DNA of 62,182 nucleotides from positions 1,185,729 through 1,247,910 of the forward strand of contig NW_019154043.1 of assembly GCF_001653235.2 (NCBI RefSeq), written 5' to 3'. Each line of letters opens with the position of its first letter. Position 1 is the stretch's first letter. Under the pieces are notes generated by a model that saw nothing but the letters and a program-made list of their open reading frames with translations, did no database searches and was not told where the DNA came from. Both the position numbers and the translations under genes were made by a program. This DNA is from Pochonia chlamydosporia 170. Taxonomy: Eukaryota > Ascomycota > Sordariomycetes > Hypocreales > Clavicipitaceae. Below, in pieces: positions 22,596 through 31,299 of this stretch.

Positions 22596-23032
22596 AAGGT
22601 AACACTCAGGGGTTTGTGGCGGCGCCTTTCATTTGGTGGCGTAATTAACATCGCAGATTCGTAGCTGGCAGGCACGGATCAGGCGTCCTACCCGGCATCG
22701 TTTTTGATTGTCTATTATGTTTTATCTATGGCCACAAGATGGTAAATACACACTATTACATATGTTCGTTGACATGACTGTCGGAAGATAAGTGCGTTTT
22801 ACGCAAACCATACTTACCAACCAATATAAACAATATATTGCCAATATGAGCCGACTGATATCATATTGTCACAATATAGGAAACCGCATATTGTATTGCC
22901 ACGATATCAGAAAATGCATATTATATGGTATGTATTGCGATATATTGTTTTATTGTCATACTATTTACCACACTGATCCCTTGGGAATTTGGCTGACGTA
23001 TTGTCCGTTGGATGTCGGTGTTTCGCACCGTG

Positions 23033-23674
23033 TTAGTCCTTTGTACAAGTACAGCCAAAACTCTGAGGGCACGACAGCGCGTGCTGCTGAGCTATTTGTG
23101 AAGGCCTGCTGCTCCCAGACAGATTGAAACGCATTACGCTGCTATTCCATAGACTTAGAGCTAGCCATTCAGGCTGTTGTTCTGCTGCTGTCATGTGGTT
23201 GGCGTGTGCTGCTTGGGCATTGGGCTCATGGGAATCTGGTGAATGTTGAAAGAAGAGGGCAGAGTCTCCTACACAGCACTGGTAAGTGTCTCGTGCTTGT
23301 GACGGCGACTGCGACTGCATCTCGGTGTCGGACAGCTGAGTGAACGGGGATGGCGGCGCCGGGTTCATCTCTGGGTCGCCAGGTTGATGGACAGACGAAA
23401 CTCCTCGTTCAGCCGCAGCAAGACCTCGTAGTCGTGCCAATTCTTCTCTGAGAGCTTGGTTTCGAAGGTGAAGTTCTTGCAGAGAATTTGGATCAACGCC
23501 GTTCGACTCGGCAGCCGTTCTAACTCGAAGCTCGTATACAGCTTGTTCAAGTCGCCGTATGTGTTCGCGAGTCCTTTCGCGCGTGGCCCGCTGAGCGAGG
23601 CGATCTTGGGCTCGTTTTCGCTCAAGCTGAGCCGATGTTAGATTACACACGGGTCGAGGCGCTGAAGCGCTCAA
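23033..23674 (-). CDS. bZIP transcription factor, partial
   Basis: The frame encodes SAQLERKRAQDRLAQRATRE, a fungal bZIP basic region (consensus N-x7-R, here with D for N), followed by a heptad leucine zipper (RRLEQAVYELRVR through LHLRNQALREELARLRGL). A Ser/Pro/Gln-rich stretch with a few cysteines follows, to a stop 57 bp outside the hAT end. No ATG opens this frame; a TTG does, and a branch point with TTGAG or TTCAG acceptors just upstream suggests a missing first exon. The usual C-terminal domain of such proteins is not recognisable, so the gene may be truncated. Confidence 0.65.
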   Translation of the reverse strand: MSASAPRPVCNLTSAQLERKRAQDRLAQRATRERTREHIRRLEQAVYELRVRTAAESNGVDPNSLQELHLRNQALREELARLRGLAAAERGVSSVHQPGDPEMNPAPPSPFTQLSDTEMQSQSPSQARDTYQCCVGDSALFFQHSPDSHEPNAQAAHANHMTAAEQQPEWLALSLWNSSVMRFNLSGSSRPSQIAQQHALSCPQSFGCTCTKD

Positions 23675-23699
23675 CGGATGTTAGCATCATGTTTCTTTA

Positions 23700-23700
<1 letters not shown>

Positions 23701-23734
<34 letters not shown>
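23701..23734 (+). repeat. 34 bp poly(A) tract
   Basis: Uninterrupted A34 upstream of the bZIP frame. It could be an intronic poly(T) on the gene strand or a retroposition scar; no adjacent LINE sequence was recognised. Confidence 0.7.
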
Positions 23735-23735
<1 letters not shown>

Positions 23736-24899
23736 AATAGTAGATATCACCGAATTGAACTAAGCCAAACAAAAGGGAACTGCCGCACTTCCACGAGTGC
23801 TGTTGTAATTGATTCCTGTACCCTTTTGTTACTTGCGCCCGTTGACAGTTGATGTCCAAGAGGCACGGGACGGTACTCACGTCGCCGTTTGGAGACTCTA
23901 ACTCGAAACTCGTGATTTCTTGACGAGGAAGGTAAGTGCATAATGCCTGCTCAAGTTTAACTGGAGTCAAACTCTGAAGTCAACAAACCTAATGGCACTA
24001 CGCTAGTTGCATCAAGTGCAGAATAGCATCACGACGGTAATGTTGTATTAGGTGTTGTAAAATTTGCAGCGTTAATTGAAGCCCGGTACACATGGTTTTA
24101 TATAAATTTAGACAGGGAACAAAAAGCGTTACAAGATCCATGAAACCATGTCTAGCTACCTGAAGCTTTGAATGGTGTACGTCTGCTGGCCTTTTTCTGT
24201 TCACCCACCGGGAACCTAGACTACGTGCTGACAGCCACCAGCGCGTGCCACGTACATAAGATTCCAATGTTCCATGGTCTGACGAGGCTGCAAATGTGCC
24301 ACTATGGGGCTATGCTCCGTACTGATTCCGGCGGATGTAAGGCTGTAGTGGCAGGCGTTTGTAGATCGCCCCGCACGCCTTGGCCGCCACCAGAGCCTCC
24401 CCCCCCCCCCCGGCGCTGAATCGTTGTATATGATGGTCACCGATGGTCATAATGAGATGGTCTTCAAGATCAGGCACAGTAAGCTGGCTAGCATACGTCT
24501 CCATCCATAGCTGGAGATGCAAGGTAGCGACACGCTGCAGGTTCATCAAGAACAAGTAGGCGGTTGGTTGATAACTTCGACGAGGAAGCACGCTTACCAT
24601 GAGGATTTTGCCCAACCCAGATAGGATGATTTTGCGATGGTTGAATTCTGCTATTTTTTTTTTTTTGGGGGGGGGGATACGAGGCACCTTTGGATAGTCA
24701 ATAGCTTGGCAATAAACTTACTGACTTCCGGGGACTCGCGGCCCTTACCATTGGAGAGCCTCTGTGTAACTGTTCTCAGGAATTCAATTTTAGTGGGAGA
24801 CGCACCTTTCCTCGTATGACTGTATTTGTGAACATTGCTGGTGGAGTACCTGAGTTCAGTGGGGTAAGTCAAACACAGGGTAATGCTCATTCAGATGAC
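23735..24899. other. No gene recognised; homopolymer-rich
   Basis: Contains a C run at about 24401-24412 and a T run directly followed by a G run at about 24653-24676. A minus-strand frame near 23.88-23.97 kb might be an upstream bZIP exon but is unproven. Nothing else was recognised. Confidence 0.4.
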
Positions 24900-24981
24900 A
24901 GGTCGCACAATTTGGCTGAGGTGGCGAGGAAGGTGACAGATGGTAAAACAGCCAAAGAAATTACCTAGCTGGCAGCTACCG
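24900..24981 (-). repeat. Left arm of 82 bp inverted repeat
   Basis: Reverse complement of 26835-26916 with three mismatches in 82 bp. The arms are 1.85 kb apart and lie head to head. Confidence 0.9.
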
Positions 24982-24986
24982 TAACT

Positions 24987-25165
24987 CCACCGGATGGTCA
25001 CATTAGCCACCAGTCGGAATGTCACTTTCTCCGCCAACTCAATCGCAAAGAAGACTATACCTCCGAGCCTCCGACTGGCCAAACCATGGTCCACCGGATG
25101 GCCACTAGCCACCAAGAATATCACTTTCTCCGCGAACTCAATCGCAGGAGAGTATGCCTCCTAGC
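24987..25165 (+). repeat. Tandem duplication, about 104 bp period
   Basis: CCACCGGATGG starts two units at about 24987 and 25091. Both contain TCACTTTCTCCGC, AACTCAATCGCA and CCTCC, with small indels between them. Confidence 0.75.
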
Positions 25166-26466
25166 TGTCAAGGAATTGGGAAAAAAAAAAAAAAAAAACC
25201 ATGGGCGAAGAAAAAAGAAAACGACCAACAGCGAGAACGAAATTTTTGAAAGAAACCACGGAAAACACGTCGCTTTTACGCGTTTTAGAGGCTTACCGGA
25301 AAGCCGTGGCTCTGAGGCATTACCCGTTGCGACACAGCCAACATGGCGACTCTGTGGCCCGAAGAAGCGGGATGGCCAAATGAACCACACGAGCATGCCA
25401 CGTATCTCAGCAAACACCTTCAGGAAACACTTCACTGCATCACCCAGAACAACGAAGAACCAGTCCCTGCTGGGCTGGTCAGACTGCTAATCAAATGTAC
25501 CCTAACATACATTAGGAAAACGGAAGCCTTAGCCGGTGTTGAGACGCTCCTTCATACCATAGACACAATCAAAGCATAGGTATCGCAAGCACATCTGGTG
25601 GCGCAGAGCACAGGTGTAAATTATGCATCAAACAGTAAGTATGGTATATTGTCTTAGTTGCCGAATTATGCCTTCCACCAATAGACCGGCCAATTTGGGG
25701 CCTCCTAAAACCAGGATACGGTAACCCAGACTAATCTCAACTGGTATGTCCTGTCAAAAGAAATAGAACCACTGCTATTAGCTGTTTCGAAAGGAGCTGC
25801 AATTCCCTTTTGCTTGCCTGTATGGCTTAATATATGCAATATATAACTTAATGTAAGTGGATATTTATGACGAGACAATAGACATATAGCACACAGTGAC
25901 ACCGACCTTGGGGAAATGTTTCAGCGCCACTGGCATGTCATGGAGGGACCACGACTCGTCGAAAGGTGATTGACAAGCCCGATTCTGAAACCAAGGTTGC
26001 TTGATCCCCCTGCCAAAAAGGTATACCTGGCAGAGATTTACGCTCCGTTCACACATTAGAAGCTGCTGCAACTGTTGGTGTGGAGGCAACTACAGGTTAG
26101 CATATGTCGGCGGTTAGCATACGCCTAGCTCTTCCTCCTGTCTCAGTTGAAGACACCGCGCTTTCGACTCGGAATCTGCTGTATGTGGCTTGCAGCTTTA
26201 AAGATTATATGTCATAAGTGCTGAGCGTTTCTGACAATGGATGATTGGCACGTAGCGAGTGAAACCGCATGCGATATAACTCACATAATCACCCATGTAT
26301 TTCCTCTGGTCAAAATGGACTTCATATGTTCAGCGCCAACCGAGCAGCCGAGTCGCCAACGCCTTGGAACCCAGCACTTCGAGGGACAAGAATGATTTTA
26401 CCTCTGGAACCTGACACACGATTTTGGGAGAAGGGGACGGAAACACTTTAAAGGCGACCTCGAGAC
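25166..26466. other. No gene assigned; possible element ORF at 25343-25579
   Basis: After A18 (25181-25198) two overlapping short plus frames occur, one ending in a leucine-rich helix (VRLLIKCTLTYIRKTEALAG). They might be the start of a retroelement ORF1, but no diagnostic motif is present. The rest shows nothing. Confidence 0.3.
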
Positions 26467-26514
26467 ATGCGAAGAAGGGGAAAGCTAACAGTCCTAAGTG
26501 AAATTTCGCCCGTG

Positions 26515-26630
26515 CAGACTACACCGTGGGGCTGGATCTGCGCCATAAGCACGGAGCATATTGCCGCACAGGCATTTCTCGAAGAAGGGCACGAAGGACC
26601 AGAAGATATACCCGACAACGGTAATGATTA
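26515..26630 (+). pseudogene. Nucleoside-phosphorylase-like NLR N-terminal fragment
   Basis: The frame reads WGWICAISTEHIAAQAFLEE, then HEGPEDIPDN and NDYT, the opening of the PNP/UDP-like head of fungal NLRs. It is cut after about 38 residues and runs straight into integrase-tail sequence. It is the same domain piece as at 7.6 kb, with the Trp-Ile-Cys start better kept. Confidence 0.75.
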
Positions 26631-26679
26631 TACCACCAAGGGATCAGGAGTTGTTGATAGAGCTCTCTGGTCGGATATT

Positions 26680-26834
26680 TTTATTCCTGAATCTGCAAAG
26701 GAAGTTTCACTTGGACTGGCAGCTAGGGAAGCTTCTACAAGCGCACGGGCGGGAATTTCATGCCAGTGCAAGGGATTGTGCAACACAAAGAGGTGTAGGT
26801 GTTATAAAGAGGGTAAGGAGTGCAGCGTATACTG
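26680..26834 (+). pseudogene. Displaced integrase C-terminal tail with CXC-type Cys motif
   Basis: In frame with the preceding NLR piece: AAREASTSARAGISCQCKG, then LCNTKRCRCYKEGKECSVYC. The C-x-C-x4-C-x4-C-x-C spacing is like the short tesmin/CXC-type cluster that I recall ending KRBA2-like DDE integrases in fungi. The integrase core at 28.9 kb lacks such a tail, so this piece may come from a related element broken by rearrangement. Confidence 0.55.
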
Positions 26835-26916
26835 CGGTAGCTGCCAGCTAGGTAATGTCTTTGACTGTTTTACCATCTGTCACCTTCCTCGCCACCTCAG
26901 CCAAATTGTCCGACCT
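26835..26916 (+). repeat. Right arm of 82 bp inverted repeat
   Basis: See the left arm at 24900-24981. It directly continues the frame of the Cys-rich integrase tail, so the repeat may be the 3' end of that element family. Confidence 0.85.
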
Positions 26917-26984
26917 CTGTCTGTACAGCCACAGGCCACAGTATGAATTTGCGCCGCTTTGGTCGCATATGCCCGCCAATCTAA

Positions 26985-27110
26985 CAGACCTATATCACTT
27001 TAGCTATTGTGGTATCATAAAAAAGAAATGTGATATATATTCGTTGTGATATATATCACTTTAGCACCTTAGCACAATGTGATAGCACTTTAGCATATCA
27101 TAATACACAA
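26985..27110. repeat. AT-rich repeats, TATCACTTTAGC words
   Basis: TATCACTTTAGC occurs twice, with variants such as TAGCACTTTAGC, and GTGATATATATCAC forms a palindrome. It may be a terminal or subterminal repeat of a small DNA element. Confidence 0.4.
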
Positions 27111-27331
27111 GTCTGAAGTAAGGGTTTTGCGGTGGACCCTGGATGGATGGCTTGTGGTCGAGACCGGTGATGCCCGTTGCCAGCATAGAGTTTCATCTCG
27201 GAGCATCCCTCTACCGCAAGCTAACAATAACGTTCTAATACTTTGGCAACGCCGATGGTCCAAGCTCAATAAAAGGCAGCGTCCGTGCTATCGAAACAAA
27301 GTGTTATTTAGAATCACTTAATTTAAACAGC

Positions 27332-28471
27332 ATGTCATCAATTTCAAGCACCGCAATACCGCGCTTCTTTAATACACCATATAGCACCCTAAGTACCATT
27401 GGGCTCAATAACGTCCTCCTTGGTTTTATGGTCTCTGGCATTACAGGCGAGTTTTCGGTTCTTGTCCTAGTGCCAATAGTCAACTCCACTGCGGTTTGTC
27501 TCGCTAATGCTATGGGATACTATATCTTTGACGCAAAGTATGCAACCCTCAACCAGGAAGTCGCTGCCATCTTTGGGAATATCGCTTGGCTGGTGAGTGA
27601 TATTAGGACGAGATTCACGGAATTGCCTCGCCTAGGGATTCACTGTTCCGGTCTAGGGTATATTTTCCCAAGGCACGGGCCACAGGCAAACGCCTCCCTC
27701 TTCTCTGATTCATTATTTGCCCCCTTATTGATTGATCCTGTTGCTGTTTACCGCAAGTGCGACATTGCGGCGCAGAGGAAGAGACCCGCACGTTTTTCCA
27801 TTTTCCGCCGTTTTCAATCCATCTGTCTCCATGTAATATTCCTTTTACCTCTCCCTAAGCACATGGAAGCAGCATCGAACGTAATGCAGGCCAGAAACTC
27901 TCACACTCCGTCTGTCCGTCAGAAGCCCTTCCGGCTATGTCGCATCCGACTGACATAATGGCATAATCGCCTACTTCTATAGGTTCAAAAAGCCGGACTC
28001 CCTTTTTATAACTATTTGATCCTGGGGAGTATCCTCTGTGGCCGCGAGCGCATACTCTTCCGGGTGATTTTTTGGGTGCTAATGCTCGTCATCTTGGTCA
28101 TTAAGGTCATACAGAGCGTGTCTATAGTGGGATCTGTCGACGGCTCGCCGCCTTTTTCTGTGGCCATACAAAACCGACTGCTCTTAGGCTACTACTTAAC
28201 TATCACAATCGTAGAGTGTATGAGCGCAGTGTTCTTAATAAAGAATTACCGCGCGGTACTCCGGACAACGATATTATCTCCATTAAGAGGGGGCAGGCTA
28301 TACCGCTACCTTATGCGCAGCACCGAGATCCGCCTCGCCACGATGGCGATCATCGGTATTTGGCGTATTATAATAACATCAGTCAACATAGCGAAGCCTC
28401 GGCAAGGGTTAGCCAATGATTTTGATTGGTTTATATATACAATAGAGGCTCTGTTCCCTATTGTTATGTAG
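27332..28471 (+). CDS. Multipass membrane protein, family member B (two exons)
   Basis: Exon 1 is 27332-27592 and exon 2 is 27983-28471, joined in phase 0 over a 390 bp intron (donor GTGAGT, acceptor CTATAG), giving about 249 residues. It aligns with A1/A2 throughout: exon 1 IGLNNVLLGFMVSGITGEFS, exon 2 start VQKAGLPFYNYLILG, later YRYLMRSTEIRLATMAIIG, and end LFPIVM. Sequence is clearly diverged but intron place, length and termini agree. The intron is five times longer than in A1/A2. An AATAAAAGG box lies about 65 bp before the ATG. Function unknown; roughly six membrane spans. Confidence 0.8.
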
Positions 28472-28915
28472 TGAGTTTATCCTCTACTTTCTCCATACCT
28501 GCATATTAATAATCCCCGGAGCTTGTTAACGCAGAGATATTAATAGCATCGATATCCTTGCCTCGCGTCTTATATTCGCCCACGAAAGCAGCAGGACATG
28601 CAATACTACGATATGATGCAGCCAATCATAGTAAATGCGTACCCCTGGCCCTCCCTCTTCCTCCTTCCTTCCTTATTCATAGACTGACCCAGCGGCCCGC
28701 AGGCTGCTATGCAGCGATCGACTAAACATACATATGTGTTCCGGGCCAGTCACGAATACATCCAATTCGCGAATGGCCTAGGCCAGTGACGAATATCCAC
28801 ATCCCTGACTGGACCGAGCCAGTCGCGAATGTGAACTAGCGGTGTGTGCCCAGATTATCTTTCTGACCGACTGATATTATGAGTACCAACTTCCTATATC
28901 CCATCCAAAAGTCAC
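28472..28915. repeat. Spacer with three imperfect CCAGTCRCGAAT repeats
   Basis: GGCCAGTCACGAATAC, GGCCAGTGACGAATATC and AGCCAGTCGCGAATGTG occur within about 90 bp (28743-28833). No gene is present. Confidence 0.4.
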
Positions 28916-29959
28916 ATGGAACCACCAATTGCTCTTAATCCATTTCCAAATGATGTTTGCAGCGCATTTAAAGCTTACATTGAGAGCCCGACTTACACTA
29001 ATAGAGAGCGCATTGAATACACCAAATGGCACATCTTACTTGATAATCCCGACCGAAAACCGCGGAACCCAGCTGAGTCTCGACTTAAGCACAGGGCTTT
29101 CTCTGAATTTGAACTCATCAACAATCGGCTACAGCGCAAGCCAGATTCCAAGCACCTAGAACCACGATATGTGGTACCTGAGAATGAAGCTTTTGATACA
29201 ATTGCCAACCAACATTTACAACTACTTCATGCTGGGAAGAACAAGACTTGCGAAGCAGTGCAGCAAAAGTTTTATGGCATAACGCTTGCAGATGTTGAAT
29301 TTATTATCAAACATTGCAAGAACTGTGCACTTAATCGACCAGCTGCGACGAAGGCTCCGCTGGTTCCCATTGTTACGACTCGGGCTTGGGAATGTGTTCA
29401 AGCTGATCTAATTGATATGCGCCATGAACCATCATGTCAATGCAAGTGGATACTACACATCAAGGATCAATTTTCCAAATATACCCAGCTGTATCCATTG
29501 AAAACCAAGCACGCAGAGCCTATTGCAGAAGCCTTTACTCGATTTATCGCCGCCTTCTTACCTCCTAAGATTGTTCAAACCGACAATGGCAAAGAATTCA
29601 AAGGAGCATTATTGATCTTGCTGCGCAAGTATGGGATTCAGATTATTAACGGAGCACCAAGATCATCTCAAACCCAAGGTTTGGTTGAACAAGCCAATGG
29701 AGTGGTAGAAGCGAAGCTCAGACCTTGGAAAATGGATAACGGGTCTCCTGAATGGGCCAATGGAATTATGGAAGTTACGCTGGCAATGAACACCCAGAAG
29801 CACTCAACTATTGGTTGTGCTCCTGTAAAGCTGCTCTTTAGGGAGCGTACTCCCTATACTGACTGGTTAAATCAGCAAAAGCGATTAGACCCTGCTGTCG
29901 GCGTCCCAGACTACGAGAGATGGTTTACAGAAATTATTGGCGGAAAACTAAGAATGTAA
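28916..29959 (+). CDS. DDE integrase of a KRBA2/gypsy-like element, tail missing
   Basis: A 347-residue frame from ATG 28916. It has the HHCC zinc-binding head (H100, H105, C134, C137) and an rve core with D164 (WECVQADLIDM), D223 (IVQTDNGKEF) and E259 (GLVEQANGVVEAK), all three catalytic acids in good context. No reverse transcriptase, protease or LTR flanks it, so it looks like the stand-alone integrase of a Ginger/KRBA2-like transposon or an orphan gypsy integrase. The frame ends soon after the core, without the acidic linker and Cys-rich tail expected for the family. It is probably incomplete. Confidence 0.8.
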   Translation: MEPPIALNPFPNDVCSAFKAYIESPTYTNRERIEYTKWHILLDNPDRKPRNPAESRLKHRAFSEFELINNRLQRKPDSKHLEPRYVVPENEAFDTIANQHLQLLHAGKNKTCEAVQQKFYGITLADVEFIIKHCKNCALNRPAATKAPLVPIVTTRAWECVQADLIDMRHEPSCQCKWILHIKDQFSKYTQLYPLKTKHAEPIAEAFTRFIAAFLPPKIVQTDNGKEFKGALLILLRKYGIQIINGAPRSSQTQGLVEQANGVVEAKLRPWKMDNGSPEWANGIMEVTLAMNTQKHSTIGCAPVKLLFRERTPYTDWLNQQKRLDPAVGVPDYERWFTEIIGGKLRM

Positions 29960-30136
29960 TCGTATTGACTAACGAATGTTTTATAACGTAGACTCAATGT
30001 TATCAGTATCTACTTGTGTGAGCCTATATGCACGCGCACTTGTTGGAGAGATGCCAACCTGTGGCAACCCTCTCCAATCCATACTACTGTGGTATTTAAC
30101 AACAGAAGGCTTCTTTCCCTCATGAGATCCGAGAGT

Positions 30137-31299
30137 CTATGCGTTTTGGGTTTCGTTATTTCTTCTGGTACCGTTTCCATTCCTGTTGCCGTTGCCATTG
30201 CCATTGCCATTGCTATTACTGTTCTTGTTCCTATTGTTATTGCAATTGCCATTCCGCCCTTTGGCTGGTTGAATAGATGTGACAGCAGGAGCTTCGCCGC
30301 CGCCAACAACCACGGTTGGAGTCTCTTCAGCAAAAGACTTGGTAACTACTGTCTCGTTAAGGAGGGCATTTACAATTGCCAGGTTTTGCTTGGACACATC
30401 GGAACCAGCTCGTTCGTTGGCTCTCACCGCATCTTTAAAAGCGGCCTGGTTCGCCTCTACCTCATTGGCCATTTCGACCAATGACACTTTCGTTTTGATA
30501 CTGGCGGGGGAGTTGATGGTTTTCTCGGTGTCAACTTGCTCCACGGGGAAGCAACCGCCGAATGGACCAGCCACGGATGTGTTGCGACAACGAACAACAC
30601 ATACATTGCCGGTGGAACCTTTGAAGCTATTAGATATCATGTTGGGTATGAGAGATCGCGAAACGCCTACCTCCTGTGCACTTTAACTGATCCGGCATTT
30701 TGACCGTGATGTTGAACGCTGTTGCCCTGGTTTGTGAGAGACCATTGGATCCAGGGACATTGTTCGCCACGGTGAGATTCTTCAAATGATGTCAGTCCAG
30801 TTCCGCCGGGGTTCAATGTATGCCATGTGTAGTACTTACTGTGAAAGTGCCAGAATTGCCGGTCTCGTCAACATCGCAAATGTACGGGCCAGCACCGTCG
30901 GCATTAACCTGGTGAAGAGTAACGGTGATATCACTCCCCTTCTTCACTTGAGTAACCGCCTTGGCCGCGATGGCATTTTCGGTGTTTTCCCCAACATCAA
31001 TGTTTCCCTTCAATTGCGTGCGGCCGCACTTATTTACAAGATTGGCCTTGATTTCTGCGTCTCGAATAATAGTTGCGTCTTGTTGACAAGGATTGATGTT
31101 TATGCAATTACGAGCGATAGCAGGGTCAACTAACAACTAAATTAGTGATTTGTTTTCCATGGGTGATGATTCCATTAATACCTTGAAAGCCAACGCTTGC
31201 TGGAGAATTGGAAATACCCTGCGCATTGAGAATTACTGAATGGCAGTTGCCTAGGGTAAAGAGATAAGAAACGACAAGAAGTGAGGATGTGAAGCGCAT
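30137..31299 (-). CDS. Egh16/MAS-like secreted protein (four exons)
   Basis: Exons 31299-31182, 31129-30840, 30779-30671 and 30618-30137 join through GT-AG introns of 52, 60 and 52 bp into 332 residues. An N-terminal signal peptide (MRFTSSLLVVSYLFTLGNCH) is followed by the GEgh16 core: VDPAIARNC, INPCQQDATIIRDAEI, HQVNADGAGPY, NVCVVRCRNTSVAGPFGGCF. The C-terminus is a run of Asn-Gly repeats. Members of this family are secreted by plant- and insect-pathogenic fungi, often at appressorium formation, and are linked to host penetration; their biochemical role is unclear. All exon joins keep frame, so the gene appears intact. Confidence 0.88.

Larger units (their letters stand above)
14688..22975 (-). 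mobile_element. hAT DNA transposon interrupted by a copia element
   Basis: Both ends carry the same 14 bp inverted terminus, CAGTGTGGTAAATA, followed by AT-rich subterminal DNA with repeated CAATAT words (14.7-14.88 and 22.8-22.97 kb). Removing the nested copia element and its duplicated target leaves about 2.9 kb, a normal hAT size, containing one spliced transposase gene. The 8 bp flanks (CTGGGCAT on the left, ATCCCTTG on the right) do not match, so no target duplication is visible and one flank may be rearranged. Confidence 0.8.
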
